A stretch of DNA of 64,000 nt from NCBI GenBank assembly GCA_963921825.1, contig OY997593.1:49274039-49338038 (forward strand), in the 5' to 3' direction. This stretch comes from Erodium maritimum (taxonomy: Eukaryota > Streptophyta > Magnoliopsida > Geraniales > Geraniaceae). The notes beneath the pieces are model-generated. The model was not told where the DNA came from. It saw only the letters and a program-made list of their open reading frames with translations, and did not search any database. Each line of letters opens with the position of its first letter. The first letter of the stretch is position 1. This document shows, one piece after another, positions 46,816 through 58,529 of the stretch. The translations under genes were made by a program, and so were the position numbers.

Positions 46816-49724
46816 TGTCACGCCCCAATTTCAGTAAAACCGAACTAGGGACAGGAATATTTAAAATCATAAAACATTTGAAACCTGTTTTGAATAAACA
46901 CTTTGAAATTACCATTTAGTTAATCAAAATAATATTTACAACTCAAAAACGTCCCAACAATTGGACAAAGTACAAGGTATCCGTCACTAGACTCAAAAGA
47001 TAAAACCCGGACTCCGCTCCGAGCTCCTCAAGCTTCGAGAGCTCACCTAGTCCGTCCCGTGATCAGTACCTGTAGGAAAAGCAGCTAGGGGTGAGCGTTC
47101 GCTCAACACCACGAATAACAGACTGACTACGGCATACTTAGCAGACAATGCCGGTAACACCAAAACCAAACCCAACACTGGAACTACAATCCCCAAACTC
47201 AAGTACTCAACTGACACACAACCCGTTACCTTCCTCAACAGACTCAACTCTCGGACTCGTAATGTAAACCCGACACAACTATTGTCGACATCCTACAAAG
47301 ACACGACAGAATACTACGCAACACCAAACAAGATCACAAAGGATCGCACACAAACAAGATCACAAAGGATCGCATTCCTGTCAGCTGCTCCGTGCCGGTT
47401 GCTAACCGGCAGGGCTCGAGCCTGCCTCACGCGCTTTGCCTATGTCAGGCTCCAGGCGGTCGACCTGTTGGCGATAAACCGAGCTACTTTTCCGATAGCT
47501 AGTCGGAAGCGGAGCTGCCCTCTCATCGCCTACAAATGCTCACAACCTACCGAGCCTCGAACACGGATCAGGCTAGCCAAAGAAAGCTTGCAACTTACCG
47601 AGACTCGAACTCGTAAGCCAACCAAATTCCACACCACTTCCCGACACGAAGTCAGGTCACTAACCTCGGGCACTCGCAATCACAATCACAAGCAAGGTTC
47701 AACAAACAATAACAAGACCAGTTCAATACTCCACAGGCACTCATGGCCACTCAAGACTCCAACGGTAAAAACACGGGTTCAACAACCCCACGGGCCCTCA
47801 TGGCCTCCCAAGACACACCAACAGTAACTCACGGGCTCAACAACCCCATGGGCACTCACGGTCTCCCAAAACATTCCAACAGTAAAACACGGGCTCTCAT
47901 GGCCACCCAAGACACCAACAATAAAGCACGGGCTCTCATGGCCACCCAAGACACCAATAATAAAACACAGGCTCTCATGGCCACCCAAAACATAAGTTAA
48001 ACAATCAACCTCCGGGCATGGTCATATGCCTCAAGTAATTCTAATATTGATAAGTTCACTGCTCCTACGACACTACTAAGTGTCACATGCTTTTCTAATA
48101 ATCGCTACGTTCCCGTATCATGCCTTTCTAAAATTCGATAACTCAATTAACCCACGACACCCCAGTGTCACATGCAATTCTACTGTTAACTTTCCCTAGT
48201 CAGGGCCGAGATCCGGCTACTTTTCCCTACCTCGTATAAGTTCTCCAAAAGCCAACGAACGAGCTCCGGCGTGATCTCAGTCACTCACCCAGCTTTCCCT
48301 TGCCTCGGTCCGCGGCACGATTTAAAAGGACACAATTTTAAGGCACTTTAAAACTCGCAGGAATAAACTGAAATTCAATAAACTTAACGCCCAAACGTAA
48401 CCCCGACAATGTCGATCACTCCCAAACTTCCCGATTACTTGACATTGTCGATAAAGGACTCGGAAAAGCCCGATTCGCCCGACATGGCAAATCTGCCCGG
48501 GTTTTGGAAACGCCCTTCCGGGGCTCCGAAAATTCCCGTTTTCGTTTCTACGGTCTTAGAACAATTCAAGGGTTCCTAGGAAATCGACGGAATCGAATTC
48601 CGACTTCCGAGTCAATTAATTAACGTTTAAAGTTTCTAAACCCGATAATTACAACTTTCGCATTTTAATTCCAATTTTCGATTCGGTTGTGGGTAAATGG
48701 TCCGGGGAACGTTCTAAACCAACCGAACACAAAACCCGAGCACCCGAGCACGTGGGCCCCACCCGGCCCAACTTGTCCGTGGGTGGCTAGGGTTCCAAAG
48801 GGCCCGGCCCACCATGGTGGTGGCCGGCCCTAGCTCCGGCCAGCCACCCCACATGGTGGCCGGCCACCCCCTATGGTGGCCGGCCACCCCCTATGGTGGC
48901 CGGAGCTCCTCCCGAGCTCCCGGCTGCTGGAAAACGTCTCCCTTCACCCCAAAACGTCTCCTACGAACCCCCAACCTCAATACAACCCTAAACTAATCAT
49001 TTTAACCAAACCCTAGCTTTTGAAATTAAGCAAAACGATGATCGGTTTGGTGATTACCGTAGAGGAAGACGATGGGAGTGTGAATTTCCAAGATTTGAGA
49101 CGATCCAAGGGTGGAAGGCATGAATAGTGACACAACAAACCCTAGCTCCCTCTGTACTTCTTCTCCTTCTCTCTCTAAACCCTTTCTTCTTCTTTTTTGA
49201 TTTTGCTTTCTCTTTCTACAAGGGTGGCCGAACCCCTTATATGTCCTCCTCTCATTTTCCCCCCAAAACCTAACACCACCACTTGGTTGACAAGTGGCAA
49301 GGTGGGTCCCACACCTTTTTAGAACAATATCTAGAAGATATTTTCCAATCAGATTCGCGAAAATCGGACGTTTCGGGCCCCGAACGGGCACTTTTTCCAA
49401 GAAATTACGAAACTTGACGGGCTACAAGGAAACGACTAAACTAAGACCGCTGTGACGACGGCTAAGCTTTTTGGATCCAAAACGGTCCTCGAATGGACCA
49501 AAACGTCGCTCGGTTGACTTTTCTAGCGAAAAGTCAACATTTTCCAAATTGATCAGAAAGTTGCCCTGAGACCCCGGAACTCACTTTGGTCGATATCGGG
49601 GTCATCTTAAGTCCGGGATGACCCTCGGGGTCAATTTAGGTTCAATTAAGTGTCTGTCTTAAAATTTTTAAATTTTCCTGTTTTTCGCAGGTTTGACTGG
49701 CGTTGACCGGGAGTGGTTATTACA
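46816..49724 (-). repeat. Gypsy-C 3' LTR
   Basis: 2909 bp, nearly identical to 55596-58524. It has one extra unit of about 21 bp (ATGGTGGCCGGCCACCCCCT) at 48850-48900 and fewer minisatellite units (about 47735-47995). The TATA-like ATATAAGG lies on the minus strand near 49234-49241. Confidence 0.95.
47735..47995 (-). repeat. LTR minisatellite, Gypsy-C 3' LTR
   Basis: Three longer units and three short units (GGGCTCTCATGGCCACCCAA, with CACCAATAATAAAACAC linkers), one short unit fewer than the partner LTR at 56515-56815. Confidence 0.9.
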
Positions 49725-52700
49725 ATCTTCCCCCCTTAAAGGAATTTCGACCGCGAAATTTAAAACAGACGTACCTCGGGAAACGAATAAGGTGGGGTAC
49801 TTCGCGCGAACCTCGTCCTCGCGCTCCCAAGTCGACTCAGCCCCGTGATGCCTCCACTGCACCCGTACTAGGCGTATAATCTTGCCTCCCCGCAGGACCT
49901 GCTCCCGTGTGTCCATGATCCGAACCGGCTGCTTCTCATAGGAGAGATCGTCAGCCACCTCGATATCTGTCCACTCAATAACGTGGGAGGGGTCTGCATT
50001 GTACTGCCGCAACTGGGACACGTGGAAGATGTTATGAACTCTCCCAAGTTGTGGTGGCAACGCCAGACGATAAGACACTGCTCCCACTCTGCTCAAGATC
50101 TCGAACGGACCAATGTACCGCGGAGCCAACTTGCCCCCGCTGTGTCTGAACCGTACCAGTCCCTTCCTCGGGCTCACCTTCAGGAACACGTGATCCCTGA
50201 CTACGAACTCAAGAGGTCGATGTCGTCTGTCGGCATAAATCTTCTCCCGACTCTGCGCGGTCCTCAACAGATCGCGTATCAGCGCGACCTTCTCTGTCGT
50301 CTCTCTGACAAGATCCGGCCCCAGCAGACTCTTGTCCCCCACCTCTGCCCAACACACTGGCGATCGACACGGCCTCCCATACAACACTTCAAACGGTGCC
50401 ATCCCAATACTGGCCTGGTAGTTGTTGTTGTAGGCGAACTCGGCCAACGGCAGGTGGGTCTCCCACGATCCCCTGAAATCCAGCACACATGCCCGCAGCA
50501 TGTCTTCCAAGATCTGAATAGTGCGCTCGGACTGACTGTCTGTCTGGGGATGGTGAGCTGTACTGAGTAGAACCTCGGTCCCCAATGCATCCTGCAGATT
50601 CAGCCAAAATCTGGACTTGAAACGAGGATCCCTGTTAGACACTATCGACACCGGGACCCCATGGAGACGCACTATCTCCTGAATGTACAAGCTGCTCAAC
50701 TTGTCGACCGGATCAGTCATCCTCATAGCCAGGAAATGGGCCGACTTGGTCAACCGGTCGACCACCACCCGTACGGCGTCGTTTCCCTTCGGCGATCTCG
50801 GTAGTCCACACACGAAGTCCATCGTGATATGCTCCCACTTCCACTGGGCAATCGGCAGTGGCTGCAACAATCCTGCGGGACGCTGATGCTCGGCCTTCAC
50901 ATGCTGACAGACGAGACATCTGGACACAAACTCTGCGACTGCTCTCCGCATCCCGCGCCACCAGAAGTGCCGCCTGATATAACGGTACATCTTGGTGCCC
51001 CCCGGGTGCACTGTAAGACGCGAATGATGTGACTCTCGCAACACGTCGTCTCTACAATTGCCCGGCACGAACAACCCTCCTCGATACCGTAACCCCCAAT
51101 CAGCACTAACATCCCAGCCTGCCACTTTTTTACCTCGGACGACCCTCTCTCGGATCTCTAGCGTCTTGAAGTCCTCCGACTGTGCCTCCAACACTCGGGC
51201 AAGCAGTGAGGGCTGAGCCACTAATGAGCACATTGTCATGTCACCAATAACCTCCTCTAGCTCAAGCCCGAACGTGCTCAGCTCCCCCATCATGTCCCAC
51301 TCTCGGACTGATATGTTGGCGAGGATCGGAACCGACTTCCTACTCAAGGCGTCGGCGACCACGTTTGCCTTACCCGGATGGTAGTGTAGCTCGAAGTCGT
51401 ACTCCTCGAGTAGCTCCATCCACCGCCGCTGGCGCATGTTCAGGTCTCGCTGGGAAAATATGTACTTGAGGCTCTTGTGATCCGAGAACACCTGAAACCC
51501 CTCGCCATAAAGATAATATCGCCTGCCCTTTAGCGCGAACACAACTGCTGCCAGCTCCAAGTCGGTGGTAGGATAGTTGGGCAAGGGCGTCTTCAACTGC
51601 CTGGAGCCATAAGCCACAACTCTGCCCAACTGCATCAGTACGCAGCCCAGTCCCTCTCCGGACGCATCACAGTCGACATCATACCCGATCCCTCGCTCGT
51701 GCACCACCAATACTGGAGCGGTAGTCAGCCGAGTCTTCAACTCCGTGAACGCCCGTTCACAGTCCTCCGTCCACACAAACCCGACTCCCTTGCGCGTCAG
51801 CAGAGTCATCGGCGCGGCTAGTCGAGCAAAGTCCTGGACGAATCGCCGATAATAGCCTGCCAACCCCAGAAGGTTGCGGATCTCGAAGACACTCGTGGGT
51901 CATGCCCACTTCGAGACCGCGTCGATCTTTGACGGATCGACCAGTAAACCGTCACGGGACACGATGTGACCGAGGAATTTCACCTCAGCGAGCCAGAATT
52001 CGCACTTCTCCAGGTTGGCATATAGCTGATGCTCGCGCAGTAGTTTCAGAACAGTCCTCGGATGTGCCTCATGTGCCGCCTCGCTCTGCGAATAAATCAG
52101 GATGTCGTCTACGAACACCACCACAAACTGATCTAAGAACGACCGGAAGATGCTGTTCATCAGGTCCATGAACGCTGCAGGTGCGTTCGTCAGTCCGAAT
52201 GGCATCACCAGGAACTTGTAGTGCCCATAGCGTGTCCGGAATGCAGTCTTTGCGACGTCCCCCTCACGGACTCGCAACTGATAATAACCGGATCGCAGAT
52301 CGATCTTCGAGAAGCTGGTCGACCCTCTCAACTGGTCGAACAAGTCATCGATCCCTGGCATCGGGTATCGGTTCTTCACCGTAACCCGGTTCAGCTTCCG
52401 GTAATTTATACACATCCGTAGCTCTCCACTCTTCTTCTTCACGAAGAGTGCTGGTGCTCCCCACGGCGATACACTCGGATGGATAAACCCCTTCTGCTGA
52501 AGCTCCTCGAGTTGACGCTTCAACTCAATCAACTCCGCAGGCGCAAACCTGTAAGGTGACATCGATATCGCCGTCGTTCCCGGCACTAGGTCAATCGCGA
52601 ACTCCACCTCACGAACCGGTGGCAACCCGCTCAACTCCTCAGGAAAGACCTCGGGGAACTCGCATACCACTCGCGGTAACTCTCGGCTCTGCACAACCGA

Positions 52701-54575
52701 TACTTCCTCCTCTGCGGACAACGCCGACAGGAGGACCCCACTCTTACTACCTAGAACACACGTCACCTTCGTACTGCCCACTGACACTGTCACTCGTCGC
52801 CTGTAGCAATCGATGTTGGCTCGGTACTTCACCAACCAATCCATTCCCAAGATCACATCAAAGGTCGTCATTCCTAGTACGAGAAGATCACTAAGGCAAG
52901 GATAGTCTGCGACTCTAATCTCGCAGGCACGACAGACCCTAGTCAACGATACACCACCCCCAACTGGGGTGTCCAGGCACAGGGGTGGACTCAACGGATA
53001 TAAGCTCAACCCCAACCTCTCAGCACAACCCAACGAAATAAAAGAGTGCGACGCCCCAGTATCAAATAAGAATAACGCCCATAAATGATACAATAAACAC
53101 GTACCCTGGATGGTCTCGCGGTACGTGGTAGATCCTGGGGCCCGGGAGTCGGTGACTGCATACACCCTCCCATGTGAGGCCTGCTGCCTCTGACCCGGCG
53201 CACTAGCTGCTGAATACCCAGGTCTCTGCTGCTGCCTCGGAACCGGCGCGCTCGTAGACGGCTGTGAGAATCTCGACTGCTGACTCTGACGAGGGCGACC
53301 CTTGGGTGACTGTACTGTCCGCGGCTGCTGCGGTTGCTGCGCTGATGTCGCTCCCAACTGCTCACGGCACCATGCCATAGTGTGTCCCACCCGGCCGCAC
53401 CGGAAACAGCTGATCTCGTCGGCTCTCGACCCCGAGCCTTGGCCTGTCCGGCTGGTCGCTGGTAGCGCCGCGGGCCCTCCTCTCGTCCGGCACCCTCGCT
53501 GCAAGTGGCCTGGCTGCCCGCAGATATAGCATGTCGGCCCCCTCTCTGACGCAACTGGCCCCACGGACGCCACCGACCCCATCTGTCTTGCCCCACCCTG
53601 ATGAGCCTGTGGTTGGAAGAACCCCGTGGTCCTTTGTCTCCTCAGGTCTCGTGAATCGGACGGCCCTGCAAAGCTGGTCGGCCGCTGTCGAACCTTACGG
53701 GTCCTGGCCGTATCCCGGATACCCTGCTCCACCGTCACTGCAGTGTCCACGAGCTCGGAGTACTTCCTCAACCTCAAGGCGAGAACCTTGTCCCGAATCA
53801 CCGGTCTCAGTCCCCCCTCGAACCGCAGGCAACGATTCTGCTCTGTCCCCACCATCTCGGGCGCGAATCTGGTTAGGGCCGTGAATATGGCCTCGTATTC
53901 TGCCACTGACATCCCCTCCTGCTGCAGATCCAGGAACTGTCGAGGTCGGTCCAACCGAGCCGACTCGGGAAAATACTGTGCCAGAAACAGCTCCTGGAAG
54001 ATGTCGTAGTCGTGCCCGACATTGTCCTTCACACGCACCCACTAGTGGTAGGCGCTGTCCCTCAGCTGGTGAGCTGCGAAGGACACTCTGCGGCGGCCAT
54101 CCTCGATACCTGATGTATCCAGGTCCCGCGTGACCTGCTCTAGCCACCTCTCGGCTAGGTCGGGGTTCGGCTCCCCGACAAATGTAGGTATCCCTAGCTT
54201 CAGGAAGTCCAGCAGGGTCCGGGCCGTATGGTCCTCTGCCTGAACGGGCCTCACTGGGGCCGCTGCTGCCTCCGGAGCTGGCGATGCCGACTCTCGACTG
54301 GCGATAATCGCCACCAAACTCTGGACTGTCCTGGTCAGCTCGTCCAGGGCAGTCATAATGGGAGGGTCCGTGACCGGCGGGACGCTGGGTGTGCCCGTAG
54401 ACGGTCCCGCGTCGCTTCTCCTGTCTTCTCCGACAGGAGTACCATGCGCCTCCGTGTACTCAGAGGGCTCAACGGTTGGCACCCGTCCTAGTGTCCCCGC
54501 TGACCGTCCCCGCCTACCTCGCGTGGGCGCCCGTCCCCGTGTTACCGCTGCTCGTCCCCGTCTGCCGCGAGCCAT
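49668..54575 (-). pseudogene. Gypsy-C gag-pol polyprotein, two in-frame stops
   Basis: A single 1636-codon frame starting MARGRRGRAAVTRG at 54575. Gag covers about residues 1-340. Zinc knuckles are [14 protein letters not shown] (about 349) and [14 protein letters not shown] (about 390). Protease DTGASHSF has its Asp near 505. Reverse transcriptase carries FVDDILIYS near 822-830, RNase H carries CDASGEGLG near 970, and integrase has an HHCC finger near 1184-1224. Integrase core positions are Asp 1253, residue 1314 and Glu 1350. A chromodomain-like end contains VQWRHHGAESTWE. Breaks: TAG at codon 178 (54044-54042) in place of Trp, and TGA at codon 892 (51902-51900) in place of Arg. Residue 1314 is Asn (SNRD), where Gypsy-A has the catalytic Asp. 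The last 18 codons and stop lie inside the 3' LTR. Confidence 0.95.
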
Positions 54576-54829
54576 GTGTCAATATCCTCTGCACGGATAC
54601 ACGTAAACGTTCAGTTTGCGAACTTATATAAAGACAACATGCTCAAATACACTAACGTTCACACGGTCTACGCCTACCCTAACGTACTCGTTACTAAACG
54701 TCACATTGCTCACGCTATTTATACTTTAATTATAATAATACGTAAGCGAAACCTCAAATAACCCGCATAAACGCACACCAAGCCACGCAACAACACGGAA
54801 ACTGCGTAAACAAGATGGTGTAAAAGACA

Positions 54830-54960
54830 GGGGTCACGAATCCGTGGCAGACCCCGTCATGGTTAGGGTCACGGTTAGGGTCACGGATCCGTGACAAAGA
54901 CCTAAAAACTTCCAAAACGCTCTGGTCCGTCACGGATCCGTGACAGGACCCGTGACGCTC
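54830..54960 (-). repeat. CACGG palindromes in the Gypsy-C leader
   Basis: The perfect 16-bp palindrome GTCACGGATCCGTGAC occurs at 54880-54895 and 54929-54944, with further half-sites (GTCACGG, CCGTGAC) around it. A similar, less perfect set lies at 32570-32690 in Gypsy-B. The place is the untranslated leader between primer site and gag, where packaging and dimerisation signals of retroelements usually lie. Confidence 0.85.
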
Positions 54961-55580
54961 GTGCAGACCTGTTTTCCAAACTCGTTTCAAACTCGAATCT
55001 TAACCCGTTTTAACCCTAAAATTTGCCTCAAACGACACACACGCTTGACCGCCAAAACAACAAACACACGCGCCACGACTCACAGACAAATCAAGTCATT
55101 CGACCTCAACCAAAACACAAGCCGACAAGGCCAATTAACAACACAACAACACTCGCCCACCGGGCCAACCAACATCAAAGTACGCCCACCGGGCCAATCA
55201 ACGTCAAGACACGCCCACAGGGCCAAACCATTTTTAAAACTTTCTCCACTCCATCAAAACCTCATTTCTTGACATCACGTAGTTACAATCCGGTCCATGC
55301 GTCCCCGAACTACATTGTACCCACTTGATATCAATACCGTCACGCTCGACTACAGGGGCGCCCCTGAGTCGAGTCGCGACAGTTTAAAAATAGTTCACGC
55401 AACCACACACAATCAGTATGCCAGCAACAAAATGCTGCAACATACGCACAAACAAAACAAGACTCAAGACACGACGGGTCTACACACGGTTTTCGACCTG
55501 CATACCCAACGCATGACGGGACTTCACTGACTCGACCCTCCCCACCTAATTGACGGACAGTCCGAGGTGTGAAACCTCGA

Positions 55581-55592
55581 GCTCTGATACCA
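55581..55592 (-). other. Primer binding site of Gypsy-C
   Basis: The minus strand reads TGGTATCAGAGC, complementary to the 3' end of initiator tRNA-Met. It starts 3 nt from the 5' LTR. The identical site stands at 40839-40850 (Gypsy-A) and 33365-33376 (Gypsy-B). Confidence 0.93.
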
Positions 55593-56514
55593 ACCTGTCA
55601 CGCCCCAATTTCAGTAAAACCGAACTAGGGACGCGAACATTTAAAATCATAAAACATTTGAAACCTGTTTTGAATAAACACTTTGAAATTACCATTTAGT
55701 TAATCAAAATAATATTTACAACTCAAAAACGTCCCAACAATTGGACAAAGTACAAGGTATCCGTCACTAGACTCAAAAGATAAAACCCGAACTCCGCTCC
55801 GAGCTCCTCAAGCTTCGAGAGCTCACCTAGTCCGTCCTGTGATCAGTGCCTGTAGGAAAAGCAGCTAGGGGTGAGCGTTCGCTCACCACCACGAATAACA
55901 GACTGACTACGGCATACTTAGCAGACAATGCCGGTAACACCAAAACCAAACCCAACACCGGGACTACAATCCCCAAACTCAAGTACTCAATTGACACACA
56001 ACCCGTTACCTTCCTCAACAGACTCAACTCTCGGACTCGTAATGTAAAACCGACACAACTATCGACGACCTCCTCCAAAGACACGACAGAATACTACGCA
56101 ACACCAAACAAGATCACAAAGGATCGCACACAAACAAGATCACAAAGGATCGCATTCCTGTCAGCTGCTCCGTGCCGATTGCTAACCGGTAGGGCTCGAG
56201 CCTGCCTCACGCACTTTGCCTATGTCAGGCTCCAGGCGGTCGACATGTTGGCGATAAACCGAGCTACTTTTCCGATAGCTAGTCGGAAGGGGAGCTGCCC
56301 TCTCATCGCCTACAAATGCTCACAACCTGCCGAGACTCGAACACGGATCAGGCTAGCCAAAGAACGCTCGCAACTTACCGAGACTCGAACTCGTAAGCCA
56401 GCCAAATTCCACACCACTTCCCGACACGAAGTCGGGTCACTAACCTCGGGCACTCGCAATCATAATCACAAGCAAGGTTCAACAAACAGTAACAAGACCA
56501 GTTCAACACTCCAC

Positions 56515-56815
56515 AGGCACTCATGGCCACTCAAGACTCCAACGGTAAAAACTCGGGTTCAACAACCCCACAGGCCCTCATGGCCTCCCAAGACACACCA
56601 ATAATAACTCACGGGCTCAACAACCCCATGGGCACTCACGGCCTCCCAAGACATCCCAATAGTAAAACACGGGCTCTCATGGCCACCCAATACACCAACA
56701 ATAAAACACGGGCTCTCATGGCCACCCAAGACACCAATAATAAAACACGGGCTCTCATGGCCACCCAAGACACCAATAATAAAACACGGGCTCTCATGGC
56801 CACCCAAAACATAAG
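56515..56815 (-). repeat. LTR minisatellite, Gypsy-C 5' LTR
   Basis: Like 47735-47995 with one extra 36-bp short unit. Since LTRs are identical at insertion, the difference arose afterwards. Confidence 0.9.
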
Positions 56816-57959
56816 TTAAACAATCAACCTTCGGGCATGGTCATATGCCTCCAGTAATTCTAATATTGATAAGTTCACTGCTCCTACGACACTACTAAGT
56901 GTCACATGCTTTTCTAATAATCGCTACGTTCCCGTATCATGCCTTTCTAAAATTCAATAACCCACTTAACCCACGACACCCCGGTGTCACATGCAATTCT
57001 ACTGTTAACTTTCCCTAGTCAGGGCCGAGATCCGGCTACTTTTCCCTACCTCGTATAAGTTCTCCAAAAGCCAACGAACGAGCTCCGGCGTGATCTCAGT
57101 CACTCACCCAGCTTTCCCTTGCCTCGGTCCGCGGCACGATTTAAAAGGACACAATTTTAAGGCACTTTAAAACTCGCAGGAATAAACTGAAATTCAATAA
57201 ACTTAACGCCCAAACGTAACCCCGAAAATGTAGATCACTCCCAAACTTCCTGATTACTCGACATTGTCGATAAAGGACTCGGAAAAGCCCGATTCGCCCG
57301 ACATGGCGAATCTGCCCGGGTTTTGGAAACGCCCTTCCGGGGCTCCGAAAGTTCCCGTTTTCGTTTCTACGGTCTTAGTATAATTCAAGGGTTCCTAGAC
57401 ACTCGACAAAATCGAATTCCGACTTCCGAGTCAATTAATTAACGTTTAAAGTTTCTAAACCCGATAATTACAACTTTCACATTTTAATTCCAATTTTCGA
57501 TTCGGTTGTGGGTAAATGGTCCGGGGAACGTTCTAAACCAACCGAACACTAAACCCGAGCACCCGAGCACGTGGGCCCCACCCGACCCAACTTGGCCGTG
57601 GGTGGCTAGGGTTCCAAGGGGCCCGGCCCACCATGGTGGTGGCCGGCCCTAGCTCCGTCCAGCCACCCCACATGGTGGCCGGCCACCCCCTATGGTGGCT
57701 GGAGCTCCTCCCGAGCTCCCGGCTGCTGGAAAACGTCTCCCTTCACCCCAAAACGTCTCCTACAAACCCCCAACCTCAATACAACCCTAAACTAATCATT
57801 TTAACCAAACCCTAGCTTTTGAAATTAAGCAAAACGATGATCGGTTTGGTGATTACCGTAGAGGAAGACGATGGGAGTGTGAATCTCCAAGATTTGAGAC
57901 GATCCAAGGGTGGAAGGCATGAATAGTGACACAACAAACCCTAGCTCCCTCTGTACTTC

Positions 57960-58041
57960 TTCTCCTTCTCTCTCTAAACCCTTTCTTCTTCTTTTTTGAT
58001 TTTGCTTTCTCTGTCTACAAGGGTGGCCGAACCCCTTATAT
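57960..58041 (-). promoter_or_regulatory. Probable LTR promoter of Gypsy-C
   Basis: On the minus strand ATATAAGG (58041-58034) is followed downstream by an AGAAAG/AGAGAGA purine-rich stretch and then AGGGTTT (about 57940). A TATA box with a GAGA-rich leader is usual for plant LTR promoters. The same arrangement is in the 3' LTR and, as TATATAAGG, in Gypsy-B near 29380. Transcription start not determinable. Confidence 0.5.
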
Positions 58042-58529
58042 GTCCTCCTCTCATTTTCCCCCCAAAACCTAACACCACCACTTGGTTGACAAGTGGCAAG
58101 GTGGGTCCCACACCTTTTTAGAACAATATCTAAAAGATATTTTCCAATCAGATTCGCGAAAATCGGACGTTTCGGGCCCCGAACGGGCACTTTTTCCAAG
58201 AAATTACGAAACTTGACGGGCTATAAGGAAACGGCTCAACTAAGACCGCTGCGACGACGGCTAAGCTTTTTGGATCCAAAATGGTCCTCGAATGGACCAA
58301 AACGTCGCTCGGTTGACTTTTCCTACAAAAAGTCAACATTACCCAAATTGATCAGAAAGTTGCCCTGAGTCCCCCGGAACTCACTTTGGTCGATATCGGG
58401 GTCATCTTAAGTCCGGGATGACCCTCGGGGTCAATTTAGGTTCAATTAAGTGTTTGTCTTAAAATTTTTAAATTTTCCTGTTTTTCGCAGGTTTGACTAG
58501 CGTTGATCGGGAGTGGTTATTACACGATG

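Larger units (their letters stand above)
46816..58524 (-). mobile_element. Gypsy-C, structurally complete LTR retrotransposon
   Basis: 11,709 bp, flanked by the perfect duplication CGATG (46811-46815 and 58525-58529). 3' LTR 46816-49724, 5' LTR 55596-58524. The primer site TGGTATCAGAGC is on the minus strand at 55592-55581, 3 nt from the LTR. The polypurine tract AAGGGGGGAAGAT ends at 49725. Gag-pol 54575-49668 is in one frame with order gag-PR-RT-RH-IN-chromodomain-like. That is the order of chromovirus Gypsy elements, probably the Tekay/Del group. It is inserted in the Copia element. Two in-frame stops and an integrase active-site change make this copy inactive. Confidence 0.95.
55596..58524 (-). 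repeat. Gypsy-C 5' LTR
   Basis: 2929 bp, from TGTCACGCCCC to GTGGTTATTACA. It includes a minisatellite (56515-56815) with more units than its partner, the inverted repeat near 57223-57273 with a mutated left arm, and a promoter-like region at about 57960-58041. Confidence 0.95.

Noticed and set aside
47743-48000. Open frames with repeated ALMATQDTNNKT peptides (also near 25200, 28087, 34929 and 56523) and GGHESPCF repeats on the other strand
   Set aside because: They follow the LTR minisatellite on both strands and change with unit number; they are by-products, not proteins.
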